From Psychroflexus lacisalsi (lineage in GTDB: Bacteria; Bacteroidota; Bacteroidia; Flavobacteriales; Flavobacteriaceae), in the NCBI RefSeq assembly GCF_020164495.1, contig NZ_JAIQYZ010000003.1, positions 1-64,000 on the forward strand: a DNA stretch of 64,000 nt, given 5' to 3'. The position numbers and the translations under genes were made by a program. The first letter of the stretch is position 1. Every line of letters starts with the position of its first letter. The notes below the pieces were generated by a model. That model saw only the letters and a list, made by a program, of their open reading frames with translations, was not told the origin of the DNA and did not search any database. Shown here one piece after another: positions 50,317 through 60,107 of the stretch.

Positions 50317-52077
50317 TTACCAATCAAATTGATATATCAAACCTCCCAAAACTTGGAATCCCTGAACTTCGAAATTCTGCCAGCGGTTGTAGGAGTTATT
50401 CAATAAATTATTTGCATTTATAAATGCTGATAATCTATTATTGAATTTGTACTCAACAGAGGCATTTAAGTCTATAAAACCATCGACGGTGTTTACAGAT
50501 GATTCATTAATGTCTAAAGCACCAGATGGAAAAGTCGTAAAATCTGCTACAAAATCTTTTCTTTCTCCTATGTAAAACAATGAAGCAGAAAAGTTCCAGT
50601 TTTTTGTAAAGTTATAATTAGCATATGATTTTAATTCGAATTCAGGTAAGTTCCACGCTTCCTGACCTTCTTCAGTAGAGAAATTTGAATACTTTCCATT
50701 GAATCCTATTGTGAAATCACTATCAATCTGGTAAGATAAATCTGCTGAAAGAGAAAAAATATCAATATCACTATAAATTACATTGAAAGAATTCTGATAG
50801 TCAAAATTTCTTCGAGTAAGGTTTCTTGATAAAAACTCATTGCTAGGATTTGATATAAAAAAAGCATGATTGGATGTGCTTGAGTAGTTTGCCTGAGTTG
50901 AAAATGATAGATTATCCAGCAGTTTTGCAGAAAAACCTGCAAAGGCATTGTATTGCTGGTCACTTGGTAGTATGGTAAGGAATGGAGACACAAATGGATT
51001 TAGTGAGCTAAAGTTCTCATAGGTGTTTTGCTGTAGACCTCCACTCACCCCAAGACTCACCTCTACAGTCTGTTGGTTTAATAAGAATTCGGCTTTTACA
51101 TCAGGATAAAAGAAGACTTCACTGGAACTTTCTTCAGAGTCATTAAAAAAAACAGCTTTGGCTCCAAGTTTTACGTTCACGTTATCGTAACTCAACTCTA
51201 CAAATGGATTGACGTCTGCCTGTAGCTGCTGATAATCATTTTCGAAAGGACGTATGGTAGTGGTTTCAAAACCTCCGCTTAAAAAACTAAAATCTCCCTG
51301 GATAGATAATTTTTGAGTTCTTAAAGGTATTTCAACCAGTGGCTTAATTCTTAAAAGCTGTTCTGAGTTGCTATAATCGTCTGAAAAGTTTTGAACTCTG
51401 ATTTCAGCTTCTTTCAGGACATTGTCGTAAAAGCGAATTCCTCCGAAAGCCTCAAATTTGGTATAGGTCTGTTTTGAATCAATAGCGCTGATTTGCTCTT
51501 CTGATAAATTGCTGAACATAGGCGCTAAACCATAATAGTTTACTTCTCTATGATTAAAATCAATACCTGTGTTCCAATCAAAATAGCGATCTTTAGAATT
51601 AAGATTTAAACCTAATGAGGTATTAGAAAAATCATCATCCAAAACCACATCATCAATGCCTCCCTGAGATGAAAGGTGAGAAAATTCTACATTTAGGTTA
51701 CGATCAGGATTTATATCAAAATTGCTATAAAAATCAGCTAGTATCGTAGCAAAATTTCCAGCTCCAAATCTTGCATAATTTTCATAAAGTTTATCTGGCG
51801 GAGACATTCTCACGCCCGAAGCAGTGCCTTTTGCTGGAGTAAATGTTGAAGCAACAGGGACATTTATAAAGGTATAGGAGACTGGCTTCCTTGTTTGTTT
51901 TATAGTATCTTTTTCACTCGGTTTTTGTTTGATTTTAAAAGCATCGTTAACCGTAGGTGAGTACTGTTTAATAATAATAAGTTTATCGGTGCTGATCGTA
52001 TCTCTTTGTGCGGTAGCATTAAAACTTATGCAAATGCCAAACAAAAAAAGAATAAAATACTTTAAATTTTGATTCAT
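50317..52077 (-). CDS. Plug-less TonB-receptor-like outer-membrane barrel
   Basis: A 586-residue outer-membrane protein. The signal peptide is residues 1-24 (ending FNATAQ). A short periplasmic N-terminus (DKLIIIKQYSPTVNDAFKI) replaces the plug and TonB-box region, and a barrel of many alternating amphipathic strands follows. The C-terminal end LNASVEYKFNNRLSAFINANNLLN (read in parts) and YQFDW is the TonB-dependent-receptor finish. It therefore looks like a receptor barrel without a plug, as found in some Bacteroidota beside PiT or TPR genes. The start ATG is at 52077; an earlier in-frame start would only add eight residues ahead of the signal. Confidence 0.78.
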   Translation of the reverse strand: MNQNLKYFILFLFGICISFNATAQRDTISTDKLIIIKQYSPTVNDAFKIKQKPSEKDTIKQTRKPVSYTFINVPVASTFTPAKGTASGVRMSPPDKLYENYARFGAGNFATILADFYSNFDINPDRNLNVEFSHLSSQGGIDDVVLDDDFSNTSLGLNLNSKDRYFDWNTGIDFNHREVNYYGLAPMFSNLSEEQISAIDSKQTYTKFEAFGGIRFYDNVLKEAEIRVQNFSDDYSNSEQLLRIKPLVEIPLRTQKLSIQGDFSFLSGGFETTTIRPFENDYQQLQADVNPFVELSYDNVNVKLGAKAVFFNDSEESSSEVFFYPDVKAEFLLNQQTVEVSLGVSGGLQQNTYENFSSLNPFVSPFLTILPSDQQYNAFAGFSAKLLDNLSFSTQANYSSTSNHAFFISNPSNEFLSRNLTRRNFDYQNSFNVIYSDIDIFSLSADLSYQIDSDFTIGFNGKYSNFSTEEGQEAWNLPEFELKSYANYNFTKNWNFSASLFYIGERKDFVADFTTFPSGALDINESSVNTVDGFIDLNASVEYKFNNRLSAFINANNLLNNSYNRWQNFEVQGFQVLGGLIYQFDW

Positions 52078-52176
52078 TATAATTACAATTTGTCGATACA
52101 AATAACGGTATCTTTATAACATTAATAACTGTTTAGGAATGAATTTTATTTCATTATCTAATTAAAATTAATAAAC

Positions 52177-53559
52177 ATGAGCATCATGGAGAATGATATA
52201 AAAGAATTACTTAAATCTCAAGACCAATTTTTGAAGACTGCATCCAAAACTTCAGTTGAAAATCGCATTTCAATATTGAAAAAATTGAAAGCTTGTATTA
52301 AAGCTTACGAACAAGACATAGTTGATGCGATTTATAAAGATTTTCAAAAGCCGGAGTTCGAAGTTTTAACAACTGAGCTATTCGTAGTTTATAAAGAATT
52401 AAACCTATTCATAAAGAATTTAAAAAAATGGTCTAAGCCAAAATCAGTTTCATCTGCCTGGCTCAACTTCCCTTCATCAGATAAAATCCACTATGTTCCA
52501 TGGGGTAAGGTATTGGTCATAGCCCCATGGAATTATCCCTTTCAGCTAGCTATCACCCCTGCGATTGGCGCCATAGCTTGTGGGAATACAGTTGTTTTAA
52601 AACCCTCCGAACACGCACCTCACACGGCAGATATTCTTAAGAAAATCTTTAATGAAGTCTTTGATGAACAACAAGGAAAAGTTATAACTGGTGCTGTTGA
52701 CACTGCAAAAATATTACTAGAACAGAAATGGGATTATGTCTTTTTTACAGGCAGTGTACCCGTGGGAAGAATTGTTTCGGAGCAGATTGCAAAATATATG
52801 ACGCCACATACCTTGGAACTTGGTGGTAAGAATCCTTGTATAGTAGATTCTACAGCAAAAATTGACATTGCTGCCAGAAGAATATGCTGGGGTAAATTTC
52901 TGAACGCTGGCCAGACTTGTATTGCACCAGACTATCTTATGGTTGATTCAAAAATTAGAGACGAATTTCAGGAAAAACTTATTTCAACGCTCAAGGAGTT
53001 CTACTCTGAAAATTCATATCGCGATTACACCCGGTTAATTCATGACGCTCATTTCGAAAAACTTACAGGATTTCTGAAAAATCTAAATATTATTTATGGA
53101 GGGGAATACGATGCCAAAACCAATTTTCTTGCACCTACTTTGGTGGATTCTCCAAACTTATCATCACCGCTTATGGAAGAGGAGATCTTTGGTCCTATTT
53201 TGCCTATCTACTCCTATTCCTCATTTGATGAACTTGAAGAGATGATCACCTCTTTTGAAAAACCCTTATCTCTCTACGTATTTAGTGAAAGCAAAGATTT
53301 TGCCGAGCAAGTCAACGAAACATTTGAATTTGGAGGAGGAGTAATAAACGACACGATTGTGCATTTTGTCAACGACAAGCTACCTTTTGGAGGTGTTGGA
53401 GATAGCGGCGTAGGAAACTATCATGGTAGAGCATCTTTCGATACTTTTACAAGAAGAAAACCAATAGTATATCGTAAAACCTGGTTGGATATTCCGATTA
53501 AATATCCTCCATATACTCGAGTGGATACCTTTAAATCTTTTCTAAATTTATTTCGATAA
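52177..53559 (+). CDS. Aldehyde dehydrogenase family protein
   Basis: A 460-residue NAD(P)-dependent dehydrogenase of the class 3 / fatty-aldehyde group, oxidising aldehydes to acids. APWNYPFQLAITPAIGAIACGN is seen in two parts, the catalytic Cys is in NAGQTCIAPDY, and the general-base Glu is in LELGGKNP. The C-terminus SFLNLFR lacks a clear membrane anchor. It is divergent from the barrel gene and overlaps the convergent pxpC gene by 29 bases. Physiological aldehyde unknown. Confidence 0.91.
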   Translation: MSIMENDIKELLKSQDQFLKTASKTSVENRISILKKLKACIKAYEQDIVDAIYKDFQKPEFEVLTTELFVVYKELNLFIKNLKKWSKPKSVSSAWLNFPSSDKIHYVPWGKVLVIAPWNYPFQLAITPAIGAIACGNTVVLKPSEHAPHTADILKKIFNEVFDEQQGKVITGAVDTAKILLEQKWDYVFFTGSVPVGRIVSEQIAKYMTPHTLELGGKNPCIVDSTAKIDIAARRICWGKFLNAGQTCIAPDYLMVDSKIRDEFQEKLISTLKEFYSENSYRDYTRLIHDAHFEKLTGFLKNLNIIYGGEYDAKTNFLAPTLVDSPNLSSPLMEEEIFGPILPIYSYSSFDELEEMITSFEKPLSLYVFSESKDFAEQVNETFEFGGGVINDTIVHFVNDKLPFGGVGDSGVGNYHGRASFDTFTRRKPIVYRKTWLDIPIKYPPYTRVDTFKSFLNLFR

Positions 53560-54391
53560 GATTAAACTTGAATTTTGATTTTGCTCTTTTCTGAGAAAGT
53601 AAGTTGATGGCTTTTTCCGAGAACTGAAGAATACGTGGATAACCTCCTGTGACTTGAGCATCTCTCATAAGTGCGATCATTTTCCCCTCTGGTGTATATT
53701 GAACGGTTCCTGGCAAAACAGGTCCTGTTGTGATCTCTTCCAATTCATTGTCAAGGCGTTCCTGAATTTCGTAAGCCATGCGATTCTGTGAAGTTGAAAG
53801 TGAAAATTCAGCGTTATTTAATTGATATTGAAGAGTTTGACTAAGTTTTTGGAATTCAGGACCCTTAAAAACGTCCAAAACTGAAGTTTTGTAATATTCC
53901 AGATTCAGTATTGGACAATCAGCCCCACTTACTCCCTCATAGGATACATAGATAATTTTATCACTCTTTTTAAGTTGATGCTGAGTTAAAGCCTTATAAA
54001 AACTTTGACTCCCCAAAAAAGCACCAGACTGGAAACCGTCTTTAACAGCGATATACCCCCAGTTTCCTTCAATTAATTGCTTAATCAATATCTGATCTCC
54101 GCTCTTAATTTTTATAATAGAATTAGATTCAATTTGTTCATCATTCAAAAGGATTTCTCCATCTAAAACTGCAATGCAAATAAATGTTGGGGAATCGAAT
54201 TCGAGCTTAAGTCCTTGTTGATAAAACTCTATACAAGCAGAATTCTCTTTATTGCCCAAAACATGGTTGGCAAACCTGTAAAGGTTAAAATCCATCGCTC
54301 CGGAAATAGGGATTCCCTGTGGCATTCCTTCGGTGCGCCCCTCATCTTGAATCGTTGCATAAAGTCCAGTTTGCTTTACATTTATGCTCAT
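53531..54391 (-). CDS. pxpC: 5-oxoprolinase subunit C
   Basis: A 286-residue subunit of the ATP-dependent 5-oxoprolinase PxpABC that hydrolyses pyroglutamate to glutamate. The ATG at 54391 begins the family N-terminus MSINVKQTGLYATIQDEGR, with GIPISGAMDFNLYRFAN following, and sits one base after the pxpB stop. An in-frame start further upstream would lie inside pxpB. The C-terminal GGYPRILQFSEKAIN is also characteristic. The last 29 bases overlap the convergent aldehyde dehydrogenase gene. Confidence 0.92.
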   Translation of the reverse strand: MSINVKQTGLYATIQDEGRTEGMPQGIPISGAMDFNLYRFANHVLGNKENSACIEFYQQGLKLEFDSPTFICIAVLDGEILLNDEQIESNSIIKIKSGDQILIKQLIEGNWGYIAVKDGFQSGAFLGSQSFYKALTQHQLKKSDKIIYVSYEGVSGADCPILNLEYYKTSVLDVFKGPEFQKLSQTLQYQLNNAEFSLSTSQNRMAYEIQERLDNELEEITTGPVLPGTVQYTPEGKMIALMRDAQVTGGYPRILQFSEKAINLLSQKRAKSKFKFNLIEINLEKI

Positions 54392-54392
54392 A

Positions 54393-55100
54393 CTACCATT
54401 TATTATAATTGAATTGAGATTGAATATCTTCAAATTCATCTTTTGTAATAGGTTCAAATTGAATCTTATCGCCAGCCTGTAAATAACAATAACGAGTAGG
54501 ATTTTCTGAATCAAATAACTGAATTGGACTCCTACCAATAATTTGCCAACCCCCAGGAGAATCTAGTGAATAAATTCCAGTTTGCTGATCGGCAATTCCA
54601 ACAGATCCACTAGGAATTTGCCGTCTTGGTTGTGATTTTCTTCGATGAAAAAGCGATGAATCAAGACCTCCCAAATATGGAAAGCCAGGTAGAAAACCAA
54701 TGAAGTAAACTGTGTAAACAGCCTCTGAATGATTCTTAATAATTTCATCAACCGATAAGCTTAAATCTTCTGAAAGTAATTCCAAATCCCAGCCATAATC
54801 ATGGTCATAACATACCGGTATTTTCTTGATTGGGGAATCCAATATATTGACTATTTTCGAGTCATAAATCTGCTCTAAAAGGTCTTTTTTTGCTTCATAG
54901 AAATTATTTATAGTATGTTTGTAAATAATTAATAATGAGTTATATGAATTGATTACCTGAAGTATTAATTCATGTTTATCTGTCAGTAATTTATTTTTAA
55001 GATAAAGGAGATGATTTAAAAGATTTTCATTGATTTCTTCGTCAAATTCTACAAGAATTGATCTCTCATTAATTTGAAAAATTCTAAATTTATGACTCAT
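54393..55100 (-). CDS. pxpB: 5-oxoprolinase subunit B
   Basis: A 235-residue partner of PxpC (KipI-like fold). Hallmarks are PVCYDHDYGWDLELLSEDLSL, YTVYFIGFLPGFPYLGGLD and PSGSVGIADQQTGIYSLDSPGGWQIIGR, each seen in pieces. Together PxpB and PxpC form the catalytic subcomplex that works with PxpA. It starts 11 bases inside pxpA and is followed by pxpC after one base, so all three are tightly coupled. Confidence 0.93.
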   Translation of the reverse strand: MSHKFRIFQINERSILVEFDEEINENLLNHLLYLKNKLLTDKHELILQVINSYNSLLIIYKHTINNFYEAKKDLLEQIYDSKIVNILDSPIKKIPVCYDHDYGWDLELLSEDLSLSVDEIIKNHSEAVYTVYFIGFLPGFPYLGGLDSSLFHRRKSQPRRQIPSGSVGIADQQTGIYSLDSPGGWQIIGRSPIQLFDSENPTRYCYLQAGDKIQFEPITKDEFEDIQSQFNYNKW

Positions 55101-55839
55101 AATCCTCTCCTATTTTAATTCCATTTTCAATGAGTTTAGCTCTTAAAACTTGGAGGATTTTTAGGGCATTAGCTGTATCGCTATGAACACAAATGGTATC
55201 AAATTCTTGATTAATTATTTCTCCAGAAAGAGACAAAACTTCATGATTATTGATCATCGATAGTACTCTTTCAAAAATCAAATCTGGATCGTTTAATACT
55301 GCTCCATTTTCTTTTCTTGAAACTAAACTTAAGTCATTTTGATAAGATCGGTCTGCAAAACCTTCCATCCACAAAGTAATAGATTTTGGAATTTTGTAAG
55401 AAAAATTTACATTAGGTGGTGTAAATAAAATCATCTCTGAATTTCTTTCTATAACTACATTGAAAATTAAATCAGCGATTTTTTGACTTTTACGCATATC
55501 GTTATAAAGTGCTCCATGAGGCTTGATGTGATGAAGCTTCACTCCATAGCCTTTGCAGGATTTTTCTATTATATCTATCTGCTGATGCAAGTGTTCTTTC
55601 AATTCATCAAGAGATAAATCCATTGACTTCCTTCCAAAGTTATCAAAATCTGGATATGAGGGATGAGCGCCAACATTAACATGATGTGTTTTAGCTAAGC
55701 TAACGGCTAGATCTACAGAATTTCTATCACCAAAATGTCCACCACAGGCGATATTACAAGATGAAATAAGAGGCATGATGTCAGCATCAAAATTCCCGCC
55801 TTCCCCAAGATCACAATTGATATCAATAGTTTTATTCAT
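55090..55839 (-). CDS. pxpA: 5-oxoprolinase subunit A (LamB/YcsF)
   Basis: A 249-residue LamB/YcsF-type subunit of 5-oxoprolinase. The N-terminus IDINCDLGEGGNFDADIMP is diagnostic and is followed by SCNIACGGHFGD (metal/substrate site), GAHPSYPDFDNFGRK and VKPHGALYND-like HIKPHGALYND. PxpA, PxpB and PxpC together remove the 5-oxoproline formed spontaneously from glutamine or glutathione turnover. First gene of the trio; TATATTTC at 55843-55850 is a near-match -7 box very close to its start. Confidence 0.93.
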   Translation of the reverse strand: MNKTIDINCDLGEGGNFDADIMPLISSCNIACGGHFGDRNSVDLAVSLAKTHHVNVGAHPSYPDFDNFGRKSMDLSLDELKEHLHQQIDIIEKSCKGYGVKLHHIKPHGALYNDMRKSQKIADLIFNVVIERNSEMILFTPPNVNFSYKIPKSITLWMEGFADRSYQNDLSLVSRKENGAVLNDPDLIFERVLSMINNHEVLSLSGEIINQEFDTICVHSDTANALKILQVLRAKLIENGIKIGEDYES

Positions 55840-55899
55840 ATCGAAATATATGCAATGATGAGAACTTTGGAAACTTTATAAGCTTAATCTTTAGTAAAA

Positions 55900-57438
55900 T
55901 CAACCCAACCAACCCTCACGATCAAGACTTCTGTACTGAATAGCTTCAGAAATGTGAGCGCCTTTGATCTCTGCTGAAGCTTCAAGATCGGCTATAGTTC
56001 TAGATACCTTCAAAATTCGATCATAAGCTCTGGCAGACAAATTAAGCCGTTCCATAGCTGTTTTCAATAAGGTTTTGGAGGATTCCTCGAGTTTACAAAA
56101 TTGCTTGATATGCTTTACGTTCATCTGGGCATTGTAATGTACGTTTTCGAATGCTTTGAAGCGCTCAGTTTGAAATTCCCTGGCTTTGGTGACGCGTTCT
56201 CTTATCTGTATACTGCTTTCCCCTTTTCGCTCATCACTTAATTTATCAAAAGGAACAGGAGTGACTTCTATATGAATATCAATTCTATCGAGCAAGGGTC
56301 CACTGATTTTTCCTAAATAGCGCTGCATTTCGGCTGGTGAAGAAGTTACAGGGGCATCAGGATCATTAAAGTAGCCACTTGGGCTAGGATTCATACTTGC
56401 CACCAACATAAAGCTGGATGGATAAGTCACTGTAAATTTCGCTCTTGAAATAGTAACTTCCCGATCTTCAAGTGGTTGCCGCATCACTTCAAGAACTGTT
56501 CGTTTAAACTCTGGTAATTCATCCAAAAATAAAATACCATTATGGGCTAGTGAAATTTCACCCGGCTGAGGATAAGCACCACCGCCGACTAAGGCTACAT
56601 CTGAAATTGTATGATGTGGACTTCTAAACGGACGCTCGGCCATCAAACCAACATTTTCTTTTACTCTTCCAACTACCGAATGTATTTTCGTAGTCTCTAA
56701 AGCCTCTTGCAGACTCATAGGTGGTAAAATACTTGGCAAACGTTTGGCTAACATAGTTTTTCCAGACCCTGGAGGACCAACCATAATGATATTATGTCCA
56801 CCAGCGGCTGCAATTTCCATACAGCGCTTGATAGATTCCTGACCTTTCACATCAGCAAAATCAAACTCTGGGTGTGCAAGGTTGTTGTAAAATATTTCTC
56901 TTGTATTGATTTTGGTAGCCTCCAGAGGCTCATCCTTATCAAAAAAATTGATGACTTCACTAATGCTTTCAACTCCATAAACTTCGAGATTATCGACAAT
57001 AGCCGCTTCTTTTGCATTTTGTTTAGGCAAAATAAATCCTTTGAATCCTTCTTGCCTGGCTTTTATAGCAATTGGTAAAGCTCCTCTGATGGGCTGTAAA
57101 CTTCCATCGAGAGACAATTCACCCATAATGATGTATTTATCAATATCATCAGATTTGATCTGATTGGAAGCTGAAAGAATGCCAAGTGCAAGAGTTAAAT
57201 CGTAAGCAGAGCCTTCCTTACGCATATCTGCCGGAGCCATATTGACTATGATTTTCTTTCCTGGAAATTTAAATCCATTGTTTTTTAAAGCTGCCTGAAT
57301 TCTAAAACTACTTTCTCGAATCGCATTGTCTGGCAAGCCTACAAGGTGATAGCCTATGCCTTTTTCCATATTGATTTCGACAGTAATAATTTCAGCATCA
57401 ACTCCGAAGACGGAACTTCCAAAAACTTTGACAAGCAT
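55900..57438 (-). CDS. yifB: YifB/ComM family Mg-chelatase-like ATPase
   Basis: A 512-residue AAA+ protein. Residues 1-~170 form the Lon-protease-like S5 domain (VEINMEKGIGYHLVGLPDN, GELSLDGSLQPIRGALPIA). Residues ~195-400 form the ATPase, with Walker A GPPGSGKTMLAKRLPS and Walker B GILFLDELPEF. A C-terminal Mg-chelatase domain ends the protein. In naturally competent bacteria ComM is a branch-migration helicase that extends recombination of incoming DNA. The family is also present in non-competent species. It lies 60 bases upstream of pxpA on the same strand. Confidence 0.93.
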   Translation of the reverse strand: MLVKVFGSSVFGVDAEIITVEINMEKGIGYHLVGLPDNAIRESSFRIQAALKNNGFKFPGKKIIVNMAPADMRKEGSAYDLTLALGILSASNQIKSDDIDKYIIMGELSLDGSLQPIRGALPIAIKARQEGFKGFILPKQNAKEAAIVDNLEVYGVESISEVINFFDKDEPLEATKINTREIFYNNLAHPEFDFADVKGQESIKRCMEIAAAGGHNIIMVGPPGSGKTMLAKRLPSILPPMSLQEALETTKIHSVVGRVKENVGLMAERPFRSPHHTISDVALVGGGAYPQPGEISLAHNGILFLDELPEFKRTVLEVMRQPLEDREVTISRAKFTVTYPSSFMLVASMNPSPSGYFNDPDAPVTSSPAEMQRYLGKISGPLLDRIDIHIEVTPVPFDKLSDERKGESSIQIRERVTKAREFQTERFKAFENVHYNAQMNVKHIKQFCKLEESSKTLLKTAMERLNLSARAYDRILKVSRTIADLEASAEIKGAHISEAIQYRSLDREGWLG

Positions 57439-57530
57439 AATAAATTGATTAGCGGTTAGTTAATCTAAAAATATGCTTTTTTCCATAAAGTTTATAAAAA
57501 TCAAAACTTTATTAAAATATTTAAATGGTA

Positions 57531-57563
57531 AAAAACAAAAACCCCGAATTCATTTCGGGGTTT
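57531..57563 (-). terminator. Terminator of pgi
   Basis: AACCCCGAA - loop - TTCGGGGTT, seven GC-rich pairs around a five-base loop, followed on the minus strand by TTTTTG and TTTTTT, 30 bases after the pgi stop. Confidence 0.88.
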
Positions 57564-57589
57564 GATGATGATGAATAATGAAATATACG

Positions 57590-59224
57590 TTAAGACTTGA
57601 AATGTTTCAACAATTCTAACGTGGAAGCATCGTGCTGATTTTCAATACTTGACGATTGAATATCCTGTAATGTGCCCTTAGCCAATTGTTTACCAAGTTC
57701 CACTCCCCACTGGTCATAACTGAATATGTTCCAAATCACACCTTGGACAAAAATTTTATGCTCATACATGGCTACCAATTTTCCCAAAGATTTTGGAGTT
57801 AGTTCATCTATTAAAATTGAAGTCGTAGGTCTATTTCCTTCGAAAACTTTAAAAGGCAGTAACTTTTGAATTTCTTCAACACCCAAACCTTGGCTTTCAG
57901 GTTCAGCATGAACTTCGACTTTAGATTTACCCTTCATTAAAGCTTCAGTTTGAGCAAAATAATTAGCCATCAAGATGTCGTGATGGTTTAAATTACCGTG
58001 CAGTGATTTTTTATAACCAATAAAATCAGAAGGAATTAATTTTGTTCCCTGGTGAATTAATTGAAAAAAAGCATGTTGTGAATTGGTTCCTGGCTCACCC
58101 CAAACAATAGTTCCCGTCTGGTAATTCACCTTCACTCCTGCTCTATCTACACTTTTCCCATTGCTTTCCATGGAAGCTTGCTGCAGATAAGGTGCCAATT
58201 TTTGAAGATATTGCGTGTAAGGAATAATTGCTTCGCTTTCAGCATTCATAAAGTTATTATACCATATACCAAGTAAAGCAAGGATAACAGGCATGTTTTC
58301 TTTGAAGTCTGAAGTTTTGAAGTGCATGTCCATGTCTTCTGCTCCATCCAGTAAGTCCTGGAAGTTTTTTGAGCCGACACTCACAGCAATAGAAAGTCCA
58401 GCGGCACTCCACAAAGAAAAACGACCTCCAACCCAGTCATACATTGGAAAAATATTTTCTTTATCAATACCGAAGTCTTCTACTGCTTGTATGTTGGTAG
58501 ACACAGCAACAAAATTATGCTTCACATCTGCTTTAGTTGCAGATTTCAAAAACCAATCCCTTACGGTAGTAGCATTTGTAAGAGTTTCCTGAGTTTTAAA
58601 TGATTTAGAAACGATGAGAAATAAGGTAGTTTCAGGATTGAGATTTTTTAAAGTCTCTAAAACATGATCTCCATCTACATTTGAAATAAAATGTGGACTA
58701 ATCCCTTCCTGGTAATAAGCTAAAGCATCAATAATCATTTGTGGGCCTAAGTCAGAACCGCCAATACCAATATTTACAACATCTGTAAACCTTTTGCCTG
58801 TATATGATTTTCGATTTCCAGAATTAACTTGATCGGCAAAGGTTTTTATTTTATTCAAAACAGCTTGAACATCTTTAAAAACATCTTTATCATCAACTTT
58901 AGCTGAATTGTTTTCTGAAGTTCGTAATGCGGTGTGCAGTACTGCTCTACCTTCAGTTTCATTGATTTTATCACCTTCAAAGTAAGCCTTTATAGCATTT
59001 TTTAAATCAGCTTCTTCAGCAAGATTCAATAATTGATTAAAAACATCTTTATCAATTAAATTTTTAGAAAAATCAATCAGAAAATCATCATTATGTATTG
59101 AAAATTCATCAAAACGTTTAGAATTTGATGCAAATAACTTTCCTAAATCATATTTTTTTCCAGAAAGTAATTCGAGTTCCTTCCAGGATTTATAATTGAT
59201 TGGAGATTGAGTTTGTAAGGGCAT
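57590..59224 (-). CDS. pgi: Glucose-6-phosphate isomerase
   Basis: A 544-residue glycolytic enzyme interconverting glucose 6-phosphate and fructose 6-phosphate. Family marks are the segment VNIGIGGSDLGPQM, the signature GGRFSLWSAAGLSIAVS, the catalytic Glu in WGEPGTNSQHAFFQL, and the Lys/His region in the C-terminal part. Length is that of the long (E. coli-type) form. Its start directly follows the stop of the sugar-kinase gene with no gap, so the two are cotranscribed. Confidence 0.96.
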   Translation of the reverse strand: MPLQTQSPINYKSWKELELLSGKKYDLGKLFASNSKRFDEFSIHNDDFLIDFSKNLIDKDVFNQLLNLAEEADLKNAIKAYFEGDKINETEGRAVLHTALRTSENNSAKVDDKDVFKDVQAVLNKIKTFADQVNSGNRKSYTGKRFTDVVNIGIGGSDLGPQMIIDALAYYQEGISPHFISNVDGDHVLETLKNLNPETTLFLIVSKSFKTQETLTNATTVRDWFLKSATKADVKHNFVAVSTNIQAVEDFGIDKENIFPMYDWVGGRFSLWSAAGLSIAVSVGSKNFQDLLDGAEDMDMHFKTSDFKENMPVILALLGIWYNNFMNAESEAIIPYTQYLQKLAPYLQQASMESNGKSVDRAGVKVNYQTGTIVWGEPGTNSQHAFFQLIHQGTKLIPSDFIGYKKSLHGNLNHHDILMANYFAQTEALMKGKSKVEVHAEPESQGLGVEEIQKLLPFKVFEGNRPTTSILIDELTPKSLGKLVAMYEHKIFVQGVIWNIFSYDQWGVELGKQLAKGTLQDIQSSSIENQHDASTLELLKHFKS

Positions 59225-60085
59225 TTATTTTACTTTTAAAACGTTGTTTTTATAATGGTCTATGAGACCATCTATAGGTCTTCTTATCACATTTCCAATG
59301 TCTAAGTGATAGCGCTTAGCTACATCTCTAATGATGTCTTCAGAAAAGAAAGCTATAGATCCTATGAAATGAATAGGAACGCCTTGAGCTTGTTTAAAAC
59401 ACATCACTCGCCGTTCAATAAACTTTTCAATTCCTTCGTATATCAACTTATAGAAATAACCATTTCTTTCTTCGGAAGTGAAAATAAATTCAGCGAAGGA
59501 AGCTAGATAAGTGTTTGGATTGTCTTCTTTGTAGACGTTTCTTTTAATTGTATCTGCGTCTAAATCATAGCGCTTTTCAAACTCGCGACTCATGTGATCT
59601 CCCATAAATTTATAGTAGTAATCACGAATAAGACGTTTACCAAAATAATTTCCACTCGCTTCATCCATTAGTACATATCCAAGAGATTCTATCTCCATGT
59701 GGACATTTTTACCATCGAAAAAACAAGAATTGGAACCAGTTCCCAAAATACACACAATGCCAGGTTCTGTAGTTGCGGCTAGAGCTGCAGCGACCATATC
59801 CTCATCAACATTTATCTCTGCTTCCTCAAAAAAGTCTTGCAAAATGTCTGTAAGATTTTTTGCTGGAGTCGGTGTTCCACATCCTGCACCATAAAAATCA
59901 ACTCTGGAAACTTTAGGAATCATTTCCTTTAGTTCGTCATTTTCTTCCAGGCGAGCTTTTAAACTTTCTGGTTTAAAGACGGCTGGGTTCAAACCTTTGG
60001 TTCGTGTTCTAGATTCTACATCACCTCTATCGTTTAATAGGATCCAGTCACATTTTGTTGAGCCACCATCTGCTATAAGTATCAT
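59225..60085 (-). CDS. BadF/BadG-type ATPase, probable sugar kinase
   Basis: A 286-residue ASKHA-fold protein similar to eukaryotic N-acetylglucosamine kinase. Phosphate-binding motifs are IADGGSTKCDWILL (residues 3-16) and CILGTGSNSCFFDGK (about 112-126). MDEASGNYFGKRLIRDYY is the family's sugar-site region. It has no CxxC [4Fe-4S] motif of the CoA reductase activators, which argues for a kinase. It is coupled to pgi with no gap, so an amino- or hexose-phosphorylating step feeding glycolysis fits the context. Substrate not determined. Confidence 0.85.
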   Translation of the reverse strand: MILIADGGSTKCDWILLNDRGDVESRTRTKGLNPAVFKPESLKARLEENDELKEMIPKVSRVDFYGAGCGTPTPAKNLTDILQDFFEEAEINVDEDMVAAALAATTEPGIVCILGTGSNSCFFDGKNVHMEIESLGYVLMDEASGNYFGKRLIRDYYYKFMGDHMSREFEKRYDLDADTIKRNVYKEDNPNTYLASFAEFIFTSEERNGYFYKLIYEGIEKFIERRVMCFKQAQGVPIHFIGSIAFFSEDIIRDVAKRYHLDIGNVIRRPIDGLIDHYKNNVLKVK

Positions 60086-60107
60086 GAAATTAAGTTTAGG
60101 TTAAAAT

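Noticed and set aside
54392-54538. Longer start for pxpC
   Set aside because: The upstream frame runs through pxpB in another frame and the encoded residues do not resemble PxpC; the family start is the ATG at 54391.
53531-55839. PxpABC as a novel system
   Set aside because: The trio is the known 5-oxoprolinase in its usual order with all hallmarks present.
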